A DNA stretch of 64,000 bases from Streptomyces sp. C10-9-1 (GTDB taxonomy: Bacteria; Actinomycetota; Actinomycetes; Streptomycetales; Streptomycetaceae), in contig NZ_JANHKP010000007.1 in NCBI RefSeq assembly GCF_024497955.1, positions 62,001 through 126,000 on the forward strand. The letters run 5' to 3'. Under the pieces are notes generated by a model that saw only the letters and a list, made by a program, of their open reading frames with translations, searched no databases and was not told the origin of the DNA. Each line of letters begins with the position of its first letter. Position 1 is the first letter of the stretch. Positions 41,391 to 51,088 of the stretch are shown piece by piece. A program made the translations under genes and the position numbers.

Positions 41391-42220
41391 GCCCCGGCCG
41401 TCCCGGGTCCGGCGGCGGGGGCGGCGCCCCGGGGGCGGGTACCGGGGGCGCGGCCCGGTCCGGGGGGCCCGGCGAACGCCTGGGCGATGCGCAGCCACTG
41501 CCGGGCGTCCGCGCCCTCGGCCCGCAGGCCGAGGTCCTCGGGGTGGGCGCGCTGGGTGACCAGCAGGGCGAAGTCCAGGAGCGGGCCGGTCACCCGCTGC
41601 GGGGCGTCCTCGGGGCCGAAGGCCGTCGTCGTACCGTCCGGGCCGTGCAGTTCCACCCGGAAGGGCTCGGTGGGGGGCGTCAGCCCGCGTACCCCGAACG
41701 CGAAGTCCCGGGTGCGCACGCCGATCCGGGCGATCTGGGCGAGGCGCGGGGTGGGCGGCCGGTGGACGCCGAGCGCGTCGGCCACGTCCTGTCCGTGCGC
41801 CCAGGTCTCCATCAGGCGGGCGGTGGCCATCGACGCGGCGCTCATCGGCGGGCCGTACCAGGGGAAGCGCGCACCCGCGGGGGCCTCGCGCAGCGCGCGG
41901 AGCAGGCGCTCACGGCCCAGGCGCCAGTCGGCGAGCAGCTCTCCGGGCGGCAGGGCGGCGCCTTCGGCGGCCCCGTCGTCGACGAAGCTCCCGGGGGCGG
42001 CGAGCGCCTTCTCGACCTCGGCGGCGAAGCCGGCGGCGTCGGTGGCGGCGAGGTGGGCGGCACGGTCGGTCCAGGCGAGGTGGGCGATCTGGTGGGCGAT
42101 CGTCCAGCCCGCGGCGGGGGTCGGCTCGGCCCAGCGCGCGGGCTCCAGCGACGCCACCAGGCGGTCGAGTTCCTCGCTCTCGCTGTGCAGGTCGTCGAGT
42201 ACGGCGGCCGGTTCGGACAC
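41387..42220 (-). CDS. TIGR03084-like DinB/maleylpyruvate-isomerase-fold protein
   Basis: 277 residues, four-helix DinB-type metal/thiol-binding domain. The metal ligands are probably in [23 protein letters not shown] and [18 protein letters not shown]-terminal SCP2-like domain ends in a Pro/Gly/Ala tail. First gene of the catabolic operon, ATGA overlap with the AtuA-family gene. It may be a mycothiol-dependent accessory enzyme (inference). The GTG at 42220 ([11 protein letters not shown]) has GAGGGAG at good spacing; a second in-frame GTG at 42241 is less likely. Confidence 0.88.
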   Translation of the reverse strand: MSEPAAVLDDLHSESEELDRLVASLEPARWAEPTPAAGWTIAHQIAHLAWTDRAAHLAATDAAGFAAEVEKALAAPGSFVDDGAAEGAALPPGELLADWRLGRERLLRALREAPAGARFPWYGPPMSAASMATARLMETWAHGQDVADALGVHRPPTPRLAQIARIGVRTRDFAFGVRGLTPPTEPFRVELHGPDGTTTAFGPEDAPQRVTGPLLDFALLVTQRAHPEDLGLRAEGADARQWLRIAQAFAGPPGPGRAPGTRPRGAAPAAGPGTAGA

Positions 42221-42293
42221 GTTGCGCTCCCTCGGGGGCACGGCGGCGGGTCACGTCGGGGTGTGCGCAGGAGCATGGCAGCACGAAGGAAAA

Positions 42294-42313
42294 CAAGCAA
42301 GCATGCTTGCTTG
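42294..42313. promoter_or_regulatory. 20-bp perfect palindrome, likely TetR operator
   Basis: CAAGCAAGCATGCTTGCTTG lies 74 bp upstream of the operon's first start codon and is embedded in an A/T-rich patch (GAAAA on one side, ATTTTC on the other). It has the architecture of operators bound by TetR repressors of acyl-CoA pathways. Confidence 0.75.
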
Positions 42314-42479
42314 ATTTTCGGCCAGGGCGGTGCGCTCGCCCGAGGGGCGCGGCGGGGCCGGCTCGGGGTGCGGGCCGGGGGACGGCCCGGGGCGGGGCGG
42401 GGCGGAGGCCGACCGAGGATCCCGGCCCCGGCGCGCCGGGCCTCGCCGCCGACTCCCCGCCACCCCCTGCCCGGGGCGC

Positions 42480-43523
42480 CTACCCGCCCCCGCGTGCCCG
42501 CGACCGCAGCGCACGCCGCCGGGTACGGGCCCGGTGCGGAGGCCCGCCCGGCGCGCTCTGGGTGCGGACCGCCCCCATGCTCGCCGCGACCACCAGCGCG
42601 ATCGCCGCCGCGTCGGCGGCGGACAGCGCCTGGTGCAGCACCAGGAACCCCGCGGTCGCCGCGATCGCCGGCTCCAGGCTCATGAGCACGGCGAAGGTCG
42701 CCGCCGGGAGGCGCCGCAGGGCCAGCAGCTCCAGGGTGTAGGGCAGCACGGAGGACATCAGCGCCACGGCGAGCCCCAGCCCGAGGGTGGAGGGCACCAG
42801 CAGCGTCGACCCGGCCTCCCAGACTCCCAGCGGGAGGCTGATCAGCGCGGCGAAGGCCATGGCCAGCGCCAGCCCGTCCGCCTGCGGAAAGCGCCGCCCG
42901 GTCCGGGCGCTGAAGACGATGTACGCCGCCCACATGGCACCCGCGGCCAGGGCGAACAGCGCCCCCACGGGGTCGAGCCGGTCGAAGCCGCCGCCGCTGA
43001 GCAGGAACACGCCGCCGAGTGCCAGCCCCGCCCACACGAGGTTCACCAGCCGCCGGGAGACGATCACCGACATCGCCAGCGGGCCGAGCACCTCCAGGGT
43101 GACCGCGGCACCCAGCGGGATCCGGTCGACGGCCTGGTAGAAGAGGATGTTCATCGCGCCCATGGCCGTGCCGAAGGCGACCACCGTGCCCCAGTCCTCG
43201 CGCCCGTACCCGCGCAGCCGCGGCCGGCACACGGCGAGCAGCACCAGGGCGGCCAGCACCAGCCGCAGGGTGACGACCCCGAGCGGGCCCGTGCGGGGCA
43301 TCAGCATGACCGCGATCGCCGCTCCGAACTGCACCGACAGGGCTCCCGAGACGACCAGCGCGACGGGTCCGAGGCGGTCCCCGGACCGCCGCCCGCGCTC
43401 CGGTGCCGAGGCCAGCGGGCCGGCGGCCTCCGGCAGCGCCACGGCGGCACCCGCCGGAGCGACGCCCCCTCCCGCAACTCCGGCCCCGGCACCGCCCGTG
43501 GCGGTCTGCGACTCGTCCCTCAC
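42480..43523 (-). CDS. EamA/RhtA-type inner-membrane exporter
   Basis: 347 residues, two five-helix EamA repeats: VALVVSGALSVQFGAAIAVMLM, TLRLVLAALVLLAVC, GTAMGAMNILFYQAVDRIPLGAAVTLEVLGPLAMSVI, then GALFALAAGAMWAAYIVFSAR, MSSVLPYTLELLALRRLPAATFAVLMSLEPAIAATAGFLVLHQ. RhtA relatives export threonine/homoserine or other metabolites. GTG start at 43523. The N-terminus is a 50-residue Ala/Gly-rich stretch and the C-terminus is Arg-rich. Divergent from the LysR gene, which probably controls it. Confidence 0.92.
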   Translation of the reverse strand: MRDESQTATGGAGAGVAGGGVAPAGAAVALPEAAGPLASAPERGRRSGDRLGPVALVVSGALSVQFGAAIAVMLMPRTGPLGVVTLRLVLAALVLLAVCRPRLRGYGREDWGTVVAFGTAMGAMNILFYQAVDRIPLGAAVTLEVLGPLAMSVIVSRRLVNLVWAGLALGGVFLLSGGGFDRLDPVGALFALAAGAMWAAYIVFSARTGRRFPQADGLALAMAFAALISLPLGVWEAGSTLLVPSTLGLGLAVALMSSVLPYTLELLALRRLPAATFAVLMSLEPAIAATAGFLVLHQALSAADAAAIALVVAASMGAVRTQSAPGGPPHRARTRRRALRSRARGGG

Positions 43524-43620
43524 CTCGTGCGACCCTTCCGTCCCTGCCCGCCGGACGCGGCGGGCCCTTCCACGCTACGGATCCGGGAGGCCCACGTGAA
43601 ATGCCTGTCTCGCTGTGCTT

Positions 43621-43641
43621 ATGCTCGGGACGTATGAGCAT
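43621..43641. promoter_or_regulatory. LysR-type inverted repeat over the regulator's start
   Basis: ATGCTC-N9-GAGCAT overlaps the LysR gene's start codon (43634) and a TATGCT -10 (43620-43625). This suits autoregulation and control of the divergent exporter. Confidence 0.45.
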
Positions 43642-44491
43642 CGAGCTGCGTCATCTGCGCTGCTTCCTCGCCATCGCGGAGGAGGGAAGCGTGACGGCGG
43701 CCGCCGCGCGGCTGAACGTCACCCAGCCGAGCGTCTCGCGTTCGCTCGCCGCGCTGGAACGCTCCCTGGGCGTGCGCCTGGTGGACCGCTCCACACACCA
43801 TCTGGCGCTCACCGCCGCGGGCCGCGCCTTCCGCGAGAAGGCGGCCGCCGCGGTCGCGGCCTTCGGCGAGGCCCTCGACGCGGGGCGTCTGCTGCGCCCG
43901 CCGCTGAGGCTGGGCCACTCCTGGTCGGCGCTGGGCGCCCGCACCACCCCGCTGCTGCGCAGCTGGGCGCGGGAGCATCCGGACACCCCGATCGAGCTGC
44001 TGCGCGTCGACGACCGCACCGCGGGCCTGACGCGCGGGCTGGTGGACGCCGCGGTGCTGCGGGGCGAGGTGGAAGCGCCGGGCCTCGCGACCGCGCTGCT
44101 GTTCACCGAGGCCCGGGTGGCCGCGGTCACCGCGGACGACCCGCTCGCCGAGCGGGCCGCGCTGACGCTGGCCGACCTCGCCTCCCGGCCCGTGCTGCTC
44201 AACGTGGTCTCCGGCCTGACCCGGCTCGACCTGTGGCCCGCCGGGATCCGCCCCGCCCGGACGCTGACGGTGCGCAACACCGACGACTGGCTCGCCGGGA
44301 TCGCCGCCGGGAGCGGGGTGGGAGTCTCGGCCGCGTCCACCGCCGAGATCCACCCCAACCCCGGTGTGGCCTACCGGCCGCTGGTGGACGCTCCCCCGGT
44401 GCCGGTGCTCCTCGCCTGGCGCGCCTCGGCCCCGCACCCGGCCGTCCACGAGCTGGTCGCCCTGGCCCGCCGCGTGACCGCACGGGGCTGA
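43634..44491 (+). CDS. LysR-family transcriptional regulator
   Basis: 285 residues. Winged HTH at 1-65 (MSIELRHLRCFLAIAEEGSVTAAAARLNVTQPSVSRSLAALERSLGVRLVDR). The effector domain runs from about residue 90 (LRLGHSWSALGARTTPLLRSWAREHPDTPIELLRVDD). It belongs to the short-type LysR proteins paired with EamA exporters in streptomycetes. No ribosome site is present, and a -10 eight bases upstream suggests a leaderless mRNA. Confidence 0.93.
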   Translation: MSIELRHLRCFLAIAEEGSVTAAAARLNVTQPSVSRSLAALERSLGVRLVDRSTHHLALTAAGRAFREKAAAAVAAFGEALDAGRLLRPPLRLGHSWSALGARTTPLLRSWAREHPDTPIELLRVDDRTAGLTRGLVDAAVLRGEVEAPGLATALLFTEARVAAVTADDPLAERAALTLADLASRPVLLNVVSGLTRLDLWPAGIRPARTLTVRNTDDWLAGIAAGSGVGVSAASTAEIHPNPGVAYRPLVDAPPVPVLLAWRASAPHPAVHELVALARRVTARG

Positions 44492-44502
44492 GCCGCACGA
44501 CG

Positions 44503-44537
44503 CGGGGGCGGGCCGCGGCGGACGCGACCCGCCCCCG
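44503..44537. terminator. Stem-loop between convergent LysR and ALF-repeat genes
   Basis: CGGGGGCGGG pairs with CCCGCCCCCG (10 bp, 15-base loop). Confidence 0.65.
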
Positions 44538-44557
44538 GCGGCCGGTGGGCGGGCCGG

Positions 44558-45757
44558 TCAGCCCCGGGAGGCGGACCGGCGCATCCGCGCGGCGAGCAGA
44601 AGGCCCGCGCCGGCCACCAGCGCGGTACCCGCGGCGCCCGCGACCGCGGCGGAGTCGCCCGCGCCGGTGGCGGCGAGGGAACCGCTGCCACCCTGGGGTG
44701 CGACGGTGCCGGAACCCGTGCCGGGGGTGGCGCCGGTGCCCGGGCCGGTGGCGGGGCTCTTCTGCTCCTGCCGGTCCTCGTTCCTCACCTGCCCGCCCTC
44801 GGACGCGTCCTTCTCCTGCCGGGCCTTCTCGTCCTTCTCCCGCTGGGCCTTCGTGTCCTTCGCGCGCGCCACGTGCTGCCCCTTCTCCAGGAACGCGGTG
44901 CGGTCGGCGGCGGTGCCCGCCAGCGCGGCACGGCCTGCCCCGGCCAGCTCCGGTCCCCCGCCCTCGACGATCCGCGCGATCTCGGCGCGGTTGTCCTGGT
45001 CGCGCAGCTCGTACTGGGTCACTTCGAGGAAGTGGCGCAGCTCGGCCGGGGTCGGGGATCCCTTGAGCAGCCTGCCGATCGCCCCGCTCAGCAGGGGACC
45101 GTCCCAGGCCTCGTCGATGCGGGCGAGCTCGGCCCGGTCGTCGGAGGCCTGCGCGAGGTACCGCCCCGTCTCCAGGAAGGCGGTGCGGTCGGCGGGAGTG
45201 CCGAGGAGGGCCTTCCCGCCCGCTTCCTTCACACCGGGGCCGCCGGTGGAGATCAGCCGGGTGATCTCGACGCGGTTGTCCTGGTCGCGCAGCTGGTGCT
45301 GGGTGACCTCGTGGAAGTGGCGCAGCTCCTCCAGGGTGGCCTGGCGGTTGTCGAGGAGCTCGTTCACCCCCTTCCTCAGGGCCGGGCCCGCCCCGTTCAC
45401 GAGGCGGGTGACCAGGACCCGGTAGTCGTCGAGGCGGATCCGGTGCTGGTCCGTCTCGATGAACGCGCGCATGGCGGCGGGGCCGTCGGCGATGGCCTGG
45501 TGGCCGGCCTCCTTCATGTACCTGCTGGCCATCGGGTCGGCGATGATCGCGAGGATGGTCTTGCGGTCCTGCTCGGCCTGGTCCTTGCCGATCTGGTCCT
45601 GGCCGGCCTCGTCGCTCGCCGCCTGGTCGGGTGCGGTCGGAGCCGTCGGAGTGCCGTTCGCGGCCTCCTCGCCCGCGGCGACGGCCGGCGAGGCGATGAG
45701 GATGGCAGGAGCCAGGGCCGCGGTGGTGACCACCGCGGCGATCCGGGACAACTTCAC
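44558..45757 (-). CDS. Secreted, cell-wall-anchored ALF-repeat protein (LAxTG sorting signal)
   Basis: 399 residues. The signal peptide ends about ASPAVAAG. Five or so 40-45-residue helical ALF repeats follow, e.g. ILAIIADPMASRYMKEAGHQAIADGPAAMRAFIETDQ, RHFHEVTQHQLRDQDNRVEITRLISTGGPGVKEAGGKALLGTPADRTAFLETGRY, and a further copy with EVTQYELRDQDNRAEIARIVEGGGPELAGAG. A charged Lys/Glu coiled segment and a Gly/Thr/Pro spacer precede the class E sortase motif LAATG (361-365), a hydrophobic helix and the RMRRSASRG tail. The GTG at 45757 has AGGGGG upstream. Function is unknown; it is likely displayed on the hyphal wall. Confidence 0.9.
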   Translation of the reverse strand: MKLSRIAAVVTTAALAPAILIASPAVAAGEEAANGTPTAPTAPDQAASDEAGQDQIGKDQAEQDRKTILAIIADPMASRYMKEAGHQAIADGPAAMRAFIETDQHRIRLDDYRVLVTRLVNGAGPALRKGVNELLDNRQATLEELRHFHEVTQHQLRDQDNRVEITRLISTGGPGVKEAGGKALLGTPADRTAFLETGRYLAQASDDRAELARIDEAWDGPLLSGAIGRLLKGSPTPAELRHFLEVTQYELRDQDNRAEIARIVEGGGPELAGAGRAALAGTAADRTAFLEKGQHVARAKDTKAQREKDEKARQEKDASEGGQVRNEDRQEQKSPATGPGTGATPGTGSGTVAPQGGSGSLAATGAGDSAAVAGAAGTALVAGAGLLLAARMRRSASRG

Positions 45758-45931
45758 AGTCAGAAACCCCCTGGAAAACGTTCTTACGCGCACAGGACCC
45801 GCCGGCCGCCCCGATGGTTGTACGCCCCACCGGGAGTCCTCGGCCACACCGCCTTCCCGGGGGCCGCGGGCGGCGGCAGCGCGGCCTCCCGGGACCGGTC
45901 GCGGCCGCGGGTGGAGGGCGCCTCAGGCGTG

Positions 45932-48901
45932 TCAGCCCCCGCCTCCCCCGCCCGGCGGCAGGGCTGCCGCCAGCACCTCCGCCAGGTGGCGGGCGCGGTG
46001 GCCGCCCAGCTGCGCCAGCTGGGTGCGGCAGGAGTAGCCGTCCGCCAGGAGGACGGCGTCCGCGGGGGCGGCCCGGACCGCGGGCAGCAGCCGGTCCTCC
46101 GCGCAGGCGGCGGAGACCTCGTAGTGGCCCCGCTCGAAGCCGAAGTTGCCCGCGAGGCCGCAGCAGCCGCCGCTCAACTCCCCCTCCAGGCCGGCCATCC
46201 GCAGCAGGTCGCGCTCCGCCCCGTCGCCGAGCACCGCGTGCTGGTGGCAGTGCGTCTGCCCCGCGACGGGGCGGTCCAGCCGGGGCGGGCGCCAGGCCGG
46301 GGCGCACTCCCGGAGGGTCCCCGCGAAGGTGCGCACCCGCTCCGCGAGGCGGGCGGCCCGGGGGTCGCCGTCCAGCAGCTCCGGAAGGTCCGTGCGCAGG
46401 GCCGCGGCGCAGCTCGGCTCCAGCACGGTGACCACGGCCCCCAGGTCGAGCAGCGGTTCCATGGTGTCCAGGGTGCGCCGCATGACGGCACGGGCCCGGT
46501 CCAGCTGCCCCGTGGAGACGTAGGTCAGCCCGCAGCAGACCCGCCCGGGCGGGAGCACCGCGCCGACCCCGGCCGCCCCGAGCACCTCCAGCGCGGCGGT
46601 GCCGACCTGCGGGGAGAGCCGCTCGGTGAAGGTGTCCGGCCAGAGCACCGCGGTGCGCCCGGCGTCGAGGACCGCCGCACGGCCGCGCAGCCGCTCCCGC
46701 GCCCCGGCGGTGAAGGGGCGCCGGGCGAGGCGGGGCAGCGTCCGCTCGGGCGCGATGCCCGCGGCCCGTTTGGCGAGCGAGGCGAGCGGCCCGGCGCCCG
46801 CGAGCGCGTTGAGCAGCGGGGCCGCCGGGGTGGCCAGGCGCAGCCACCCGGGGAGGCGGCCCAGGACGTAGTGGGAGGCGGGGCGGAGCCGGCCCGCGTA
46901 GTGGTGGTGCAGGAACTCTGCCTTGTAGGCGGCCATGTCGACGGAGACCGGGCAGTCGCTGCGGCAGCCCTTGCAGGAGAGGCAGAGGTCCAGCGCCTCG
47001 CGCACCTCGGCGGAGCGCCATCCGTCGGTGACCACCTCCCCGGCCAGCATCTCGTGCAGCAGCCGGGCGCGGCCGCGGGTGGAGTGGCGCTCCTCGCCGG
47101 TGGCCCGGTAGGACGGGCACATCACCTCCGCCCCCGTACCCGGGCCGTCCGCACGGCACTTGGCCACGCCGACGCAGCGGCCGACGGCCCGCCCGAAGTC
47201 GCCTCCGTCGTGCGGGTAGGCGTAGGCGGTGTCCACCGGGCGCCGGGGCAGCACGGCGAGGCGGAGGTCGGCGTCGAGGGGCGCGGGCCGGGCGAGGACG
47301 CCGGGGTTGAGGCCGCCGTCCGGGTCCCACAGGTCCTTGAAGCGGCCGAACAGGGCGACGAGTTCCTCCCCGTACATCCGGGGCAGCAGCTCGGCCCGGG
47401 CCAGTCCGTCGCCGTGCTCCCCCGACAGCGATCCGCCGTGGGCGACGACCAGGTCGGCAGCGTCCTCGGAGAACCGGCGGAAGGCCGCGACGCCGGACGG
47501 CCCGGTGAGGTCGAAGTCGATCCGGACGTGGATGCAGCCGTCGCCGAAGTGCCCGTAGGGCGTGCCGCGCAGCCCGTGCCGGGCGAGCAGTGCCCGGAAG
47601 TCGCGCAGATAGGCGCCGAGACGGGCCGGGGGCACGGCGCAGTCCTCCCAGCCCGGCCACGCCTCGGTGCCGTCGGCCATGCGGGTGGCGGTGCCCGCGG
47701 CGTCCTCGCGGACGCGCCACAGGGCGCGCTGTCCGGCCGGGTCGGCGACGACGGCCGTCTCCAGCGCGTCGGCGGCGGACGCCAGCGCCGCGGCGGCGGC
47801 CCGGGCCTCGGCGGGGGTGTCGCCCCCGGTCTCGGCGAACAGCCAGGCACCGCCGCGGGGAAGGCCGGAGCGGGCCCCCGGGTCGCGGACGAGGTCCTCG
47901 GCCATGCCCTCCACCGTGAGCGGCCCGAGCGGCAGCAGCCCCGCGGCCGCCTCGGCGGCGGCGCTCTCGTCGGGGTAGCCGAGGACGGCGAGCGCCCGGT
48001 GGGCGGGGGCGGGGACCAGCCGGACGGTGGCCTCGGTGAGGACCGCGAGGGTGCCCTCGCTGCCGCAGTAGGCACGGGCGGTGTCCCGTCCGTGCTCCGG
48101 CAGCAGGGCGTCGAGGGCGTAGCCGGAGATCCGGCGGGGCAGGCCGGGGGGATAGGCGGTGCGCAGGGCGGCGAGGTGCCCGTCGACCAGCTCCCGCACC
48201 CCGGCGGGGGAGCCGGCCCCGTCCTGCCCCAGCCGCAGCCGGTCGCCGCGGTAGGTGAGGACGTCGAGGCCGCGGACGTTGTCGGCCGTGGTGCCCCAGG
48301 CGACGGAGTGGGCGCCGCAGGCGTTGTTGCCGATCATGCCGCCGAGGGTGCAGCGGCTGTGCGTGGAGGGGTCGGGGCCGAAGGTCAGCCCGTGCGGCGC
48401 GGCTGCCGCCCGCAGCCGGTCCAGCACCAGGCCGGGCTGGACGACGGCCGTGCGCGTCTCGGGGTCGAGGGCGACGATGCCGTTCATGTGGCGGGTGAGG
48501 TCCAGGACGACGCCTCTCCCGGTGGCCTGGCCCGCGATGGAGGTGCCGCCGCCGCGCGGCACCACGGGGACGCCGGCCTCGCGGCACACGGCGAGGGCGG
48601 CGGCGGTGTCCTCGGCGTCGCGCGGCGCCACGACGCCCACGGGGACCCGCCGGTAGTTGGAGGCGTCCATGGTGGCCAGCGCCCGGGCGGCCGCGGAGAA
48701 GTCGACCTCGCCGCGGACGGCCCGCTTGAGCGCCCGGGCCAGCCCGTCCGTACCCCCTGTGTGTCCCGCCTGTCCGCCCGGGCGCCCCGGGCCGCCCTCC
48801 GGGGCGGTGCGGGGTCCCGCCCCCCGTTCCCGCCGTGGTCCGCCCGTCCGCCCGTCCGGGCGCTCGGGGTCGGGGCCGTCCGCCGTTCGCTGCTGCGCCA
48901 T
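45932..48901 (-). CDS. FAD-binding / 4Fe-4S 2-hydroxyacid dehydrogenase (D-lactate/glycolate type, GlcD-GlcF fusion)
   Basis: 989 residues. The N-terminal PCMH-type FAD domain (VPVVPRGGGTSIAGQATG, GPDPSTHSRCTLGGMIGNNACGAHSVAWGTTADNV) is followed by the FAD_oxidase_C substrate domain (YGHFGDGCIHVRIDFDL, SGEHGDGLARAELLPRMYG). Then come Fe-S cysteines (CVGVAKCRAD, EVMCPSYRATGEE, CLSCKGCRSDCPVSVDM) and two CCG domains (VCCGLTYVSTG, GGCCGLAGNFGFE). It donates electrons from D-lactate or D-2-hydroxyglutarate to the quinone pool. The ATG at 48901 is preceded by GAGG; a 45-residue disordered Gly/Pro/Arg N-terminus follows. Confidence 0.94.
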   Translation of the reverse strand: MAQQRTADGPDPERPDGRTGGPRRERGAGPRTAPEGGPGRPGGQAGHTGGTDGLARALKRAVRGEVDFSAAARALATMDASNYRRVPVGVVAPRDAEDTAAALAVCREAGVPVVPRGGGTSIAGQATGRGVVLDLTRHMNGIVALDPETRTAVVQPGLVLDRLRAAAAPHGLTFGPDPSTHSRCTLGGMIGNNACGAHSVAWGTTADNVRGLDVLTYRGDRLRLGQDGAGSPAGVRELVDGHLAALRTAYPPGLPRRISGYALDALLPEHGRDTARAYCGSEGTLAVLTEATVRLVPAPAHRALAVLGYPDESAAAEAAAGLLPLGPLTVEGMAEDLVRDPGARSGLPRGGAWLFAETGGDTPAEARAAAAALASAADALETAVVADPAGQRALWRVREDAAGTATRMADGTEAWPGWEDCAVPPARLGAYLRDFRALLARHGLRGTPYGHFGDGCIHVRIDFDLTGPSGVAAFRRFSEDAADLVVAHGGSLSGEHGDGLARAELLPRMYGEELVALFGRFKDLWDPDGGLNPGVLARPAPLDADLRLAVLPRRPVDTAYAYPHDGGDFGRAVGRCVGVAKCRADGPGTGAEVMCPSYRATGEERHSTRGRARLLHEMLAGEVVTDGWRSAEVREALDLCLSCKGCRSDCPVSVDMAAYKAEFLHHHYAGRLRPASHYVLGRLPGWLRLATPAAPLLNALAGAGPLASLAKRAAGIAPERTLPRLARRPFTAGARERLRGRAAVLDAGRTAVLWPDTFTERLSPQVGTAALEVLGAAGVGAVLPPGRVCCGLTYVSTGQLDRARAVMRRTLDTMEPLLDLGAVVTVLEPSCAAALRTDLPELLDGDPRAARLAERVRTFAGTLRECAPAWRPPRLDRPVAGQTHCHQHAVLGDGAERDLLRMAGLEGELSGGCCGLAGNFGFERGHYEVSAACAEDRLLPAVRAAPADAVLLADGYSCRTQLAQLGGHRARHLAEVLAAALPPGGGGGG

Positions 48902-49152
48902 GGCCTCAGCTTGACCCGCAGACCGCCCGGTGCGCGAGTGGACGCCCGGGATGCGCGGGAGCGGCCGGGCGCCCAAGGTCACGGGACACGAACGAAGCGG
49001 CGAAGCCGACTCCCGCCTCTTGCCTAAGTGATCGTCAGTTCTCCTATAGTGACCAGCGATTGATCGGACTCGTGAGCTCACCACAGCGGCCTGCCCTGAA
49101 CCGACCTCTTCTCCGGAAGGCACCGTTCGATGACCGGCACCCCCGAGAAACG

Positions 49153-49710
49153 ATGAAGCGCACCGGGGCGCACCTGGGCGCGGCGAAGATCGCGGTGGTG
49201 GGCGGCTGCGGGACCGGCCGGACGACCATGGTGCGGTCGGTCAGCGAGATCCGCCCCCTGCACACGGAGGAGGCGATCAGCGGAGGCGTCCCGCCCGCCC
49301 GTACACCGGGCAAGACCGCGACGACGGTCGCCCTGGACTTCGGCCGCATCACCCTGGGTGACGATCTCGTCCTCTACCTCTTCGGCACGCCGGGGCAGGA
49401 GCGGTTCCGCTTCCTGTGGGACCGGCTGCTGGACGGCGCCTGCGGCGCCGTGGTGCTGGTGGACACCCGGGCCGTCGGGGAGGCGCGGTACGCGGTGGAA
49501 CTGCTGCGGCGCCACGGGACGCCGTTCATCGTGGCGGTGAACGACTTCGGCGGCCCCTTCCGCGCCGAGGAGGAGATCCGCCACGGGCTCTCCCTGCCCG
49601 AGGACGTCCCGCTGGTCGAGTTCGACGCCCGCGACCACTCGTCGTGCAAGTTCGTGCTGATCGCCCTGATGGAGCACCTCGGCACGGCGGCGCGGCACTC
49701 CGTGGTCTGA
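49153..49710 (+). CDS. Orphan CvnD/MglA-like small GTPase with altered P-loop
   Basis: 185 residues of the conservon D family. P-loop GGCGTGRTT at residues 17-25, where the invariant Lys is Arg23. TTVALDFGRITLGDDLVLYLFGTPGQERFRFLWDRLL supplies switch I and the G3 motif; VVLVDTR and FIVAVNDF sit at the G4 position. Conservons normally encode a histidine-kinase-like protein, a roadblock protein and DUF742 beside CvnD. None is here. Lys-to-Arg at this position usually cripples nucleotide hydrolysis or binding. The ATG at 49153 (MKRTGAHLGAAKIAVVG) is adopted; the frame continues upstream without a strong ribosome site. Confidence 0.88.
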   Translation: MKRTGAHLGAAKIAVVGGCGTGRTTMVRSVSEIRPLHTEEAISGGVPPARTPGKTATTVALDFGRITLGDDLVLYLFGTPGQERFRFLWDRLLDGACGAVVLVDTRAVGEARYAVELLRRHGTPFIVAVNDFGGPFRAEEEIRHGLSLPEDVPLVEFDARDHSSCKFVLIALMEHLGTAARHSVV

Positions 49711-51006
<1,296 letters not shown>

Positions 51007-51016
51007 CGGGCCACCG

Positions 51017-51056
51017 CACGGCCCCGGGTGCCCGCCGGCGGGCGGCCGGGGCCGTG
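51017..51056. terminator. Stem-loop after serC
   Basis: CACGGCCCCGG pairs with CCGGGGCCGTG (11 bp) around an inner CCCGCCGGCGGG palindrome, between convergent genes. Confidence 0.75.
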
Positions 51057-51088
51057 TGCCGTGCCGGCGGGTCCGCGTTCCGGGGCCC

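Noticed and set aside
44199..49027. Very long frames (1384 and 1462 codons) on both strands
   Set aside because: Shadows of the ALF-repeat and FAD/FeS genes; arginine/histidine-rich nonsense with no motifs.
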